Shown here in pieces: positions 1-8,984 of a stretch of DNA of 64,000 bases. The notes below the pieces were generated by a model. That model was given only the letters and a program-made list of their open reading frames with translations, ran no database searches and was not told the origin of the DNA. This stretch comes from Lucinisca nassula (taxonomy: Eukaryota > Mollusca > Bivalvia > Lucinida > Lucinidae): contig OY757012.1 of NCBI GenBank assembly GCA_963580285.1, positions 173,063,994 to 173,127,993 of the forward strand. Direction: 5' to 3'. Every line of letters starts with the position of its first letter. The first letter of the stretch is position 1. The position numbers and the translations under genes were made by a program.

Positions 1-39
1 ACAGGCCCCCGCCCACCGATGATTGAATAAATAGATGGG

Positions 40-1719
40 AAACTTAGCATTTTAAGACTAGTGAATAAACGCATTTCTTTCTATTCTCAAAATACTAACT
101 TATTACCTCCTAAGCCCAAGACGTCTTTACGTCATCTTAAACTAGGTATTAAAGAATTTCATAAGAAGTTTGTTTTGGCCCCTGCAGACAAGGCCGCTAA
201 CAACGTCGTTGTTGTGTGACGGCTCCACTATGTTAACACGCTTAAGCAGGAGCTTGGTGGTACTAAGGCCTATGAACTTCAGCCTTTGGCTGAAGAGAGA
301 GCTATAGTAGATAAACATGTTTGTCTTTCAGCCACCAAGTTTGCTGTGTGTGTTAACGAAGGCCAAGACAAGCTTCCTACGCTATACTGGTTACCAAAAC
401 TTCATAAAAAACCTTACAAAGCACGGTTTATTGCAAATTCTAGTTCTTGCACTACCACTGAACTTTCTAAATTATTAACTTCCTGTCTTACTGCTATTAA
501 AACGCATGTAATTAAATATTGTGATAAAGTCTTTGAAAGATCAGGAAGAAATCTGTTTTGGTCTATAAAAAATTCGAATGAGGTTTTAAATAAATTGAAA
601 TCTAGACAGTTTCGTGCTTCTAGTCTGTCTACCTACGATTTTTCCACTCTTTACACTACACTTCCTCATAATCTTATAAAAGAAAAGCTTAATGATTTAA
701 TTGAATGGGCTTTTCACAGAGAAGATTCTCTCTATCTTGCATGTAATGTCAGAAATGCATTTTTCACTTCTAAAGAGCATAAGAATTATACACTTTGGTC
801 ATGTCAGAAAGTGTGTGATGCCCTCACCTTTCTACTTGACAATATTTATATTAGATTCGGTACTAAGTTATTTAGACAAATTGTGGGTATTCCGATGGGT
901 ACTAATTGCGCACCTCTTGTGGCTGATCTGTTCTTGTATTGTTATGAAAGAGACTTCATTTTGTCGCTTTCCATTGATAACCAATCTGAAATTATTGAAG
1001 CTTTTAGCTCTACTTCTAGATATTTAGATGATTTATTAAATATTGATAATACCTATTTTGATGGTTTGATCAGTCAGATTTACCCCCTAGAACTTCAGTT
1101 AAATAAAGCAAATTCTTCTGATACCGAGGCCCCATTTTTGGATTTACATCTATCTATTGTAGATGGATTTGTTTCGTGCAAAATTTATGATAAACGCGAT
1201 GACTTTGATTTTGAGATTGTAAATTTTCCTTTTTTGGATGGTGATGTTCCTCGTGCGCCATCCTATGGCGTTTATATTTCGCAATTAATTCGATTTGCTA
1301 GAGTGTGTAGTCATGTAACTGACTTCAACACTCGTAATAAATTATTAACGGCTAAACTCCTTAATCAGGGTTATCGGTACCATAAACTACGCAAAGCCTT
1401 TTCAAAATTGTATAGACGCCATTCTGATTTAATTTCAAAATTCAATATTGGACTTAAATCTCTTCTGCAACAAGGTCTATCGGAACCCGAATTTTATGGT
1501 GACTTAGTATATAAATTCAGAAAAATATATAACCGCAATGACTTCAGCACCCAATTTCGTAAAATCATTCTTCGATATAAAAAGATTGGGCACAACATGG
1601 ATATTATACGACAGACTGCATGCATGGTAGTTAACCCAATCACGGTTGGCAACTTTGCTTCCCTCTTTAATTGCACGCCGGTGGGTCAGGCCTCAGATTC
1701 TATGACGGCTCCAACGTAA
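40..1719 (+). CDS. PLE reverse transcriptase, N-terminally truncated, with one in-frame UGA (probable selenoprotein)
   Basis: Reverse transcriptase that would copy element RNA during target-primed insertion in the nucleus. The frame is open from base 40 to the TAA at 1717-1719 except for TGA at 217-219. RT landmarks, counted from codon 286: fingers LPTLYWLPKLHKKPYKARF at about 30-48; catalytic Asp in YDFSTLYTT (D118, base 637); GIPMGTNCAP at 201-210; catalytic RYLDD (D248/D249, around base 1021); then a thumb rich in basic residues. All three catalytic aspartates are present. Codon 286 is TTG in mid-protein, not a real start. Four residues differ from copy 2 after the UGA, two before it. The missing N-terminus makes this a dead copy unless read through from upstream. 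RT family assignment is near certain; Naiad clade is likely. Confidence 0.85.
217..219 (+). other. In-frame TGA, candidate selenocysteine codon
   Basis: TGA falls between ADKAANNVVVV and RLHYVNTLKQEL with an open frame on both sides. The homologous site in family B (minus strand near 10170) reads NNIVFVC-KTHYIN with TGC, a cysteine. Replacement of a conserved Cys by UGA is the classic mark of selenocysteine, and clam Naiads are known to encode selenoproteins. The alternative is a nonsense mutation in a master copy inherited by both copies. Confidence 0.72.
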
Positions 1720-2287
1720 AGGCTTATTGAAAATTAAAGAGATAATGTCGGTTGGTGCCTGATGCTCTGTCTCTGGTCGGGCTCATCGGAGTCTAACTGT
1801 TGGTTTTCTTTTGCTCCAGCATTTCAGTGGTTTCTTGCTGTGGAGTCCTCACCGTTGTCTCACCTCTGTGGTTCTTTGATTTCTGTGTTCACGGAGATGT
1901 TGCACTGATGAGTTAGGAGGCCTTCATGCGGACTGAACAAAAAATTTTTGTCTAAATCGCGACGGAAGTAAGGGCGAGGATTGTGGCCACGTAAAATCGA
2001 TTTAAGCCCCCCAGTGGAAATCTTCCACCGACCGTTCCAAGGCGGCTCTTCTGTGGCGATTTATTTATGTTGTTGTTTGTTACTTACTGTGTGTATCACT
2101 TGTGTCTTTTAATTTTGGATGGCCATATGGCCATTTTGTGGGAAAGTAACTGTCCATATGGCCTTCCTTTGTTTAGGTTTCCATTTTGGTCTGGTCGCTT
2201 AATGTTTGTATTTCTTTCCCTTTTGTGTCTTTTATGGATGGAGTAAGTTAATTGTATCAATTCCTGATCTTTGTTTTACTTCTACTT
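1720..2287 (+). repeat. Family A PLE 3' non-coding end (dispersed unit)
   Basis: About 570 bp between the RT stop and the terminus. The same sequence recurs as isolated fragments at many sites here on both strands, often ending at the same ACTTCTACTT. A short hairpin (CAGTGGAAA...TTCCACTG) lies near 2010-2032. An ATGA at 1908-1911 is conserved among copies and is the only SECIS-like quartet I noticed, but I could not draw a convincing SECIS fold around it. Confidence 0.75.
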
Positions 2288-2573
2288 TTCATGATGCTTC
2301 CACGCAGAGATGAAACCGACCGCACACCAGTACTGGTAAAATCCTATCTAAGTCTGCCCTGGCAAAGCGGATCCTATCTAAGTCTGCCCTGGCAAAGCGG
2401 TGCGAGTCGGACCTCCATGCTTACAAACCCTATTAGTTCCATTGGGTGACAGGGCTTGAAGCCTTGAGACGTCATTTCATCTCAATGTCGGGTAAAAGTC
2501 CCGCAAAATTGGAAACAACGTCTCAAAAATTACATACGTTAAACCTCAATTCAAACAAACAAACAAAACAACT
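2288..2573 (+). repeat. SINE-A copy, 5'-truncated
   Basis: Carries the SINE-A body (GCTTCCACGCAGAG... ACGGGGACGTTAAACCTCAA-like) and ends in a (CAAA)n-type tail. Its head is missing and it starts exactly where the PLE ends. Contains a private internal duplication (next entry). Confidence 0.8.
2341..2400 (+). repeat. Perfect 30-bp tandem duplication inside SINE-A
   Basis: Two identical adjacent 30-bp blocks starting ATCCTATCTAAGTCTG and ending CAAAGCGG. Other SINE-A copies in the window have one block. Confidence 0.95.
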
Positions 2574-2898
2574 TAATTATATGTAAGGATTGAAGTTTTT
2601 GTGTCCGGTTTTATCAACTTACTTTGTGCATTTCATGGTTACTTCCCTTGGACAGGCTCATTCTAATTTATCGATTTGAAAGTGACGTGTATTTGTGATT
2701 TCTGTCTGTCAACAGGTTAATTATCATTCAGTGATCTATTTTATAACATCGTAGTTAAATATTCAGTGACTTAGGGTTTTCTACAGTGACATTCTGAGGA
2801 AAAAGATGGACAAGAACTCTGAACAGTGATTCTCACCAAAATGGATTAACATTGATTGGTATATATTTATGTAGTGTGTCAAAGTAATGGTCAACTAG
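2574..2898. other. Intergenic, no recognised feature
   Basis: AT-rich sequence with no convincing ORF or repeat that I can match elsewhere in the window. Confidence 0.5.
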
Positions 2899-2979
2899 TC
2901 GTTCGGGTTTCAACTTCCATTAGACTCTAGGGGCTCTAGGGGTGGGGGTAAAGTCTAATGGAAGCCAAAACCCGACAAC
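2899..2979. repeat. Inverted repeat (~28-bp arms)
   Basis: CGGGTTT..CTTCCATTAGACT on the left is mirrored by AGTCTAATGGAAG..AAACCCG on the right, across a G-rich loop. Possibly a small foldback element. Confidence 0.8.
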
Positions 2980-3332
2980 GCATGCAATGCCGGACAAAGG
3001 GCCAAGTACTGACACATCTTGCAACGTGAATTGGCAACGTGTCACAACATTTCAGAGCCTGTCCATTCATTCGTCCGTATCTGCATTCAAAAGCGGACGA
3101 CAAACGCGACTTGTGCCTCCAATACATCACGAGCGGGGGGATTGGACAGCGGTATTGACCTGCTTCCACACCCTCCTCGAAAGAAGTCACTTCATTTCCC
3201 AACTGTCGAATTGGTAGGAGTCGGCACATTGGCAGCCTGGGGATAAAGTGCACTCCCAATAACCAATCCCAGTCGGCGAGCTGGCGGTAGCCCCTATGTG
3301 CTTCTAGCACCCGGTTACCTTACAAACAATGT
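2980..3332. other. Unidentified GC-richer block
   Basis: Overlapping ORFs exist on both strands (longest 124 codons, minus) but none shows a recognisable domain. The boundaries, hairpin on the left and microsatellite on the right, suggest an unclassified repeat or SINE rather than a gene. Confidence 0.4.
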
Positions 3333-3365
3333 CATTCATTCATTCATTCATTCATTCATTCATTC
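3333..3365 (+). repeat. (CATT)n microsatellite
   Basis: Eight or so perfect tetranucleotide repeats. The following 400 bp (to 3782) shows nothing beyond a short GTTCGTTCGT/CCGTCCGT-rich tract near 3685-3720. Confidence 0.95.
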
Positions 3366-3782
3366 AAATGTTCGTTCTGAATTTGACATTTGTTAAACGG
3401 TACCACGTTTTACCGAAAGAGGTTTGTTTCTTAAAAGTACCATGAATACTTGAGTGATTTCAAAACCGTAGTTTATGATGTCACTGGTTTGTATAAGGGT
3501 ACTGTGGTCATTTAAAATCTCTGACTGCATTTCATACCGTTCATAATTGTAAATAAATCACCACAGTAGTATTTTGTTGTCATTTTCCCAATTAGACAAG
3601 CTTAAAAGTAAGAACTCGGCATGTTGCTCTAGTTTGTCCGTCTGTCTGCCGCTGATGAATCCGTCGTAAAGGGTGACCAATTTGTCCGTTCGTTCGCTCG
3701 TTCGTTCGTCCGTCCGTCTGTACGTATGATGGGTTCAACGATCACTGGTTATCGTAGGTAACTAGTGTTCGTACCAGTACGT

Positions 3783-3946
3783 GAGTGAGTGAGTATTTGA
3801 GTTTTACGTCCCACCAACAGCTAAGGTCATACGGAGACGGGACCTCGGTTTAAAGACTCATCCGAAAGTCTGGAGAAGCCCGGGATCGATCCTGCGATCC
3901 CTGGTTTACAAGGCGAGTAGCGTAACCACTACACCACGGAGGCTTC
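3783..3946 (-). repeat. SINE-C (tRNA-derived), with 11-bp target site duplication
   Basis: Flanked by exact repeats TACCAGTACGT (3772-3782 and 3947-3957). On the minus strand it starts with a tRNA-like head: an A-box-like TGGTGTAGTGG, a B-box-like GGATCGATCC and a GCCTCCG acceptor start. It ends in ACTCACTCACTC. A second copy lies at 62914-63078. Confidence 0.9.
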
Positions 3947-3957
3947 TACCAGTACGT

Positions 3958-4487
3958 AGGTTCGAATCCCGTGGGTCATAAACGGGGTCGGGCATACCAG
4001 GGGCCAGTTTCATCAAAGCATTTGCGACGTATTTTCATCTTAAAAGGATCGTACGAAGTTCTTACGACAAAAATCCTGTTTCATCAAATGCTTACAATCT
4101 GCGATGTTCGCACATTTTGTCGTATTTCTTAGATGAATATTTAGACGTCGCACATTGAAATTTTCGTCTTATCACAGTCATAGCTGAAGAAGATGACGCG
4201 CGGCATAGGTTAAATAGTTAAAAGGATGGTACGCAACATTTCATTTTGTTTATACCTTCGCAGATAACGCCCATTACTTATACAAACCCACGCAATAAAT
4301 ATCCCTCGAAACTATCCCCCTTGATATAATCTTTAGGTATTGGGTGGGGGTTTCTTAGTTTTTTTTTTTTTTTTTTTTTTTGACAAATTGAGATTTAGGG
4401 TACTCGTTAGAATCGCATCGTTGTGGTTGTGCTTACGAGTACCCACGATCTATATTTCATGGTATAACCTAGAATTGACGTTCGCTT
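3958..4487. other. Non-coding with poly-T tract
   Basis: Contains a ~23-base T run ending near 4380, then a degenerate MITE-H-like arm (4390-4460). Also carries a piece related to 7430-7550 in inverted orientation (GATGAAACTGGCCCC vs GGGGCCAGTTTCATC near 4000-4015). No gene seen. Confidence 0.5.
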
Positions 4488-4990
4488 TCGCCCATCGGGT
4501 TTGGCCTGCATAGTGCTTCCGCGCAGAGCTGAAACTGACCAACATTACGAAAACATGTCTATACAAATACATTGTAACCTCTATTGCCAAAAAAAAAAAA
4601 AAAAAAAAATCAGATAAAAATTGTGATATTTTTCTTATTTCTGCTCAATCAAGACGTGATAACGAGTACCCACGACCTATACTTTGGAGCAGAAATAAGA
4701 AAAATAAAGTGTATCCCCTGTAAACCCCAGTTTTACTATATAAAAGTGGGGTTCAAGGGGTTTAAAATTATACAGGCGGGATTTCCTGATGATTTGTTTA
4801 CTGGTTTGCCGTTTAGAATGTAACAACCTAGCCAAGAAAAGTGGTGCGAGTGGGACCGCTCCTTAAACCCTAGCGGTTTCTTTGGTCGACGGGGCTTAAG
4901 ATGCCATTCCATCTCAAGCCCCACAAAATCAGAAGTAGCGTCTCCAAAATGACCTATATACATGTACTAACAGTTGACGGAGGCTTAACA
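4488..4990 (+). repeat. SINE-A copy split by a MITE-H insertion
   Basis: The head (CGCCCATCGGG... GAGCTGAAACTGACC) ends near 4541. The body resumes near 4799 with a degenerate ACTGGTTTGCCG and continues to about 4990. The interruption is the MITE in the next entry. Confidence 0.7.
4543..4791. mobile_element. MITE-H inserted in SINE-A
   Basis: Starts CATTACGAAAACATGTC and ends GGCGGGATTTCCTGATG, degenerate inverted termini shared with the other MITE-H copies. Contains an A20 run, the AAATAAGAAAAAT block and AAACCCCAGTTTTACTATA. The central hairpin arm is partly deleted. Confidence 0.7.
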
Positions 4991-5264
4991 GCGAAATAAC
5001 CGACGCGACGACCCACAATCTGCGATTAGACTTGTGACTAAGACGAAGACTCAGTGTACCTAAAATCGACACATCGAACTAGAATTGTCAATACGACACA
5101 TATGCCTCCGCCCGGGGATCATCCTCACCAAGGAAATAATAAATAATAATGATAATAAATAAATAAATAAAATAAAGACAGCATTTCTAGCTTGGATAAC
5201 TGTCCCTGAGGATATCGACGTAGGTGGGGGCAATGTCGTTTGAATCTTGGAAAATGTGTGTATC

Positions 5265-5790
5265 ATCATACCAAATATGAACCAAATCCATAAAAAATAA
5301 ATTACTAAATCTGTATCATTGTTTTAAGGCCTCTTTTATTTCGAGCCTATCATTAATCAGATTCGGGCGAAAACTAAATGGAGTAGCCGGAGAAACGACC
5401 TGTATCTTTCATCATTCCAAATACGAACGGAATCCATGATATGGATAGGGAAATGTGAGCTCCTATTTAAACGTTGACATTAAAATATTCTGAGTCCGTG
5501 ACCTTGACCTTGAGGTCATGGGCATGGGCGCGGGTATACTGAATAAAATTTTTATTGAGTATCGATCATCGTACTAAATATGTACCAAATCCATTATATT
5601 GTTTTAAAAAATATGCGACCTTAAGTAATTTCTACATTTAAAGTTGTCTAATATGCCTTGACCTAGAGGTTATAGGTATGGGCAAGTGTATTGCTGAATA
5701 AACCTATACCTATCATCACATTTCCATCATATGGTCTGGAAAATATGAGCTCATAAAAGTTTAGGTTCTTCCTGGTACAATGTCTTAAAA
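5265..5790 (+). repeat. Degenerate tandem repeat with nuclear-receptor-like motif
   Basis: Three to four diverged ~130-bp units sharing ATCATACCAAATATGAACC-like and ATATGAGCTC-like blocks. One unit carries TGACCTTGACCTTGA at 5499-5513, the same motif as the large satellite at 24155-25942. 4991-5264 and 5791-6204 show no recognised feature. Confidence 0.6.
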
Positions 5791-6204
5791 TGAGGTCAAA
5801 GGATCACGTACGTACACCCCATACGCAAGGACGTACGTACATGTGTGTACACTCATATGTACGAAAAGCTTCACAGCATCATGCAGATGGCACGTGTCAG
5901 GGTGGGGGTCATAGTCTTGCGTACTTTCATTTCGTCTATATTTTGCAGGCGATTGTATAATTGTGTATGCATATATGTAGCCATAGAACTTCGTTTCAAG
6001 TCAGGTTCTTTGTAATTTAAAATCAGTCATGTTGTAGAATCTATGTTGCAAATGAAATGAATTTATTTTTCATTGAAAGCAAAATCCGCTGGACGGCCTG
6101 ACAGACGGCAATCAATGAATAATATTTGCTAAGACCATTGCAAACAACAAACCGGAGCTAAAAACTGACATACGTTATACACGAAAACTTTCAGAGGCTT
6201 TTCA

Positions 6205-6826
6205 TTTGTTTGATTTGAGATTTAACGTCCCCGTCAACACTGTAATATTCATTTTGGAGACGTTGTTTCCAATTTTGTGGGACTATTACCAGACATTGAG
6301 ATGAAATGACATCTCAAGCTCTGCCCCAAAGAAATCAATAGGGTTAATAAGCATGGAAGGGCCGACTCGCACCGCATTGCCTGGGCAAGCTTAGTTGCCT
6401 GATTGGCCGAAACTAGCTAGTCTGGCCCAGAAAACATGGACACTCCATATTTTCCAGTTTTGTGGTGTATTCATTGCTTCCAAAGGATAATCTTTTTATA
6501 TTTGACGTCACTACAGCTCATGTGTGGCGGCCGCAAAAAGTCTCCCTGCCCAACAGCATAGTGTAGTTTATATTTTCTTGTCCTTTGGGATCATTGATTC
6601 CATATCGGAATTTTGAAAATATTTTGAGGGTCACTGATGAGGCTTAATTGTCCGAAACTAGCAAGTCTGGCGCAAGAAACATTGACACTCCATATTTACC
6701 AGTTATGTGGTGTATTCCTTGCTTCCAAAGGATAACCCTTTTATAGAACATATTAGATCCTCGAAGCGGTTTAACAGTGTGCGGGTCGGTTTCAGCTCTG
6801 CGTGGAAGCATCATGCAGCCCATGTA
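6205..6826 (-). repeat. SINE-A copy interrupted by an unrelated repeat
   Basis: SINE-A in reverse (tail side 6205-6404, head side about 6752-6826). 6405-6750 holds an insert with an internal near-duplication (GCTTCCAAAGGATAA at about 6478 and 6720). Related sequence occurs at 21160-21412. Confidence 0.75.
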
Positions 6827-7865
6827 TACGTTACGTTATATGCGGCGTCTTTGTTAAACAACGTCATGCATTGACCTTTTGTGTTAAAATCGTGCGTCAA
6901 CTGTGTTTTAAGTTCATAAGATAAATTGAATCTTGTATTCATGCCCTTGCATTGCTGGATTTATTAAGGTAATAAAATGCTCAGCGAGGTCTCACTGTGA
7001 GGTCATTCCTTTTCCTCAACTAATATTATAAACTCAACGATATACGTGCACTCATGGAAGAGGCCCGCCCGCATTAACTGACAAACGTGCTTGTGAAAGG
7101 TTCATTATAACGTAAAAAACCAACGCTTATCTGACGTCACGACGTCCACAAAAAGCCCAGCTCGCCAGTGGTAAAGAGGGAAGGGGTCCAGACAATTAAC
7201 ATCTGTATCTTGCGACAATGAAATGGCAGCACAAGTTAGAAGCAACATAGAATCAACGTTGATTCAACGTTGTTTGTACTGAATATCCATCTAGGTCCAC
7301 AGGAACAATAATTTTAAAGCGTGTAATCTACCTTACACGGCTATTTCAAGACGGCACGTGATCACGCATGTGACAATTAGTGGCCCTGTTTAAGCGCATA
7401 TTCAAAATTACGACTTATTTTAGTAAAACGCAAATTTAGCTCGTACGAACACTTTGCGATGTTTTGATGAAACTGACGTACGCAGTTCTTTAAAAAGTGC
7501 GTACGAGCAATTTAAGATTAATCGTACGATGTTTATTGATGAAACTGGCCCCAGAAGCAGTTTACTCATAGTTAAGACGGAGCTGGCAGACTAGAGCAAA
7601 TACGGGATATCAGCCAAGTTAAAGTCTGGCCGTTTAGGAAACTAAAATATTTGTCCCAACATTGTTTGAGGGCTTCTCCCGGTATTAGATTCGGGAGCTC
7701 GTCCGAATCCCGTTACAAACTTAGGGAGCTCGTCCGGCTCCCATTACATATACATGGAATTGTAGTGATGCGCTTTAGTAACATAGTAACATATGTAGTT
7801 ATAATTATCCCTCACAATGAACCACTTATTTGTGTGGCATAATTTCCATTTTCACCATGGCATCA
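6827..7865. other. Intergenic, no gene recognised
   Basis: About 1 kb without supported coding sequence. Near 7430-7555 is the inverse of the block near 4000-4150 (GATGAAACTGGCCCC), suggesting a dispersed repeat. Confidence 0.5.
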
Positions 7866-8145
7866 CATCACGACAACATGCCTATATAATTTTGGCCCCC
7901 TTGAACCCCACTTTTATATAGTAAAACTGGGGTTTACAGGGGTCAACCGTATTTTTCTTATTTCTGCTCTAAAATATAGATTGTGGGTACTCGTTAGAAC
8001 CGCCTCGATGAGGCGGTTCTAACGAATACCCACAATCTATATTTTGGGCAGAAATAAGAAAAATATCACAATTTTTCATCTTAAAATTTTCATTTTTTCG
8101 GCAATAAAGGTTACAATGTATTTATATAGGCGTGTTTTCGTAATG
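7866..8145. mobile_element. MITE-H, best-preserved copy
   Basis: Terminal inverted repeats CATCACGACAACATGCC / GGCGTGTTTTCGTAATG flank a nearly perfect central hairpin (about 7951-8072) around GTTAGAACCGCCTC-GAT-GAGGCGGTTCTAAC. Non-coding, ~280 bp, so it is non-autonomous. Degenerate copies occur across the window. Confidence 0.88.
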
Positions 8146-8651
8146 AGAAGCAGAATGGAAAACAGTATAGATTCTGATCAGCTGACCAACTGATCTGGGT
8201 CTATACCGTTTTTAAAGCATGATATATCGGGGTTCAGCATGGTGAGGGTTAAAAATATGATCAGCCTTGTCGACAAGTCACGTGAACAAATTCCCACACA
8301 GTTTGCCTGTATGCAAAAATATTTTTAAAAAAATTAGCAGATTTTATAAGCAGACGACATTTTCAGATGTAGTTTTTTCTCGGCGTCTTTAGGGTTAAAT
8401 GAATTTTATCTGATGAAAAATGTTATATTTTTCTTACTTCCATTGCGTAAACACACCTATACAATTTGAAACAAAACAGATTAAAATTCTGATATTTTTC
8501 ACATTACTGCTCAAAAACATAGATTGTGGGAACCCATTAGAACCGCCTCGGTAAATAAGAAAAATAATGTATACTTTTTACTATATTAACCCTTATCCTG
8601 CTGTTCACGACAACCCCTAAACTATATTTAGTTTATGGATTTGTTGGAAAA
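8146..8651. other. MITE fragments
   Basis: Holds a degenerate MITE-C hairpin (8161-8225, AGATTCTGATCAG... CTGATCTGGGTCTATAC) and a broken MITE-H (about 8448-8585, with GAACCGCCTCG but no second arm). No gene. Confidence 0.6.
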
Positions 8652-8953
8652 AAGGTAGTTTGGGTCGTAGTACCAAAGCGTTAATCCAAAATCATTAGTC
8701 CATACACAAAATGTCAAATATCAATGTTCAGATCAACAGACATGGACTCCAGAAGAGTGTAATCAGGCGTCCGCGGATAGTCAGTATTACTTGGTAAGCA
8801 AGCTTCACCCACCATGCCAATCGACCCGACGAAGAAAAGGTGTAAATGCCGTTGGCAAACAAATCAGAAATAATTCTGGAAATGGCCACATTGTACGGAT
8901 CAACAAGATCATGGTGCCTCCCATAGAACTTCCTTAGTGTTGATACCAGTTTT

Positions 8954-8984
<31 letters not shown>

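Larger units (their letters stand above)
38..2287 (+). mobile_element. Naiad-type Penelope-like element, family A copy 1 (5'-truncated)
   Basis: Retroelement copy made of a reverse transcriptase ORF and a ~570-bp non-coding 3' end. Homology to copy 2 (32184-34588) starts at about base 38 and ends at the shared terminus ACTTCTACTT at 2287. Over the shared coding part I count about 14 base differences, so both copies are young. The 5' break lies inside the coding region, further in than in copy 2. The N-terminal GIY-YIG nuclease and CxC linker of full Naiads are therefore absent, and the copy cannot be autonomous. A SINE abuts its 3' end directly. Assignment to Naiad rests on motif recognition and on the CxC linker seen in the related family B at 8652-11000. 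Confidence 0.82.

Noticed and set aside
217..219. UGA as a sequencing error
   Set aside because: Present in two separate copies 32 kb apart that differ at other sites.
286..288. TTG as start of the RT
   Set aside because: It is an internal Leu codon; homology continues upstream through the UGA.
1720..2287. Hammerhead ribozyme in the PLE end
   Set aside because: Isolated CTGATGA-like and GAA strings occur, but I could not place the three stems; Naiads are reported to lack it.
2936..3310. 124-codon minus-strand ORF
   Set aside because: Overlaps a hairpin and competing plus-strand ORFs; codon content not protein-like.
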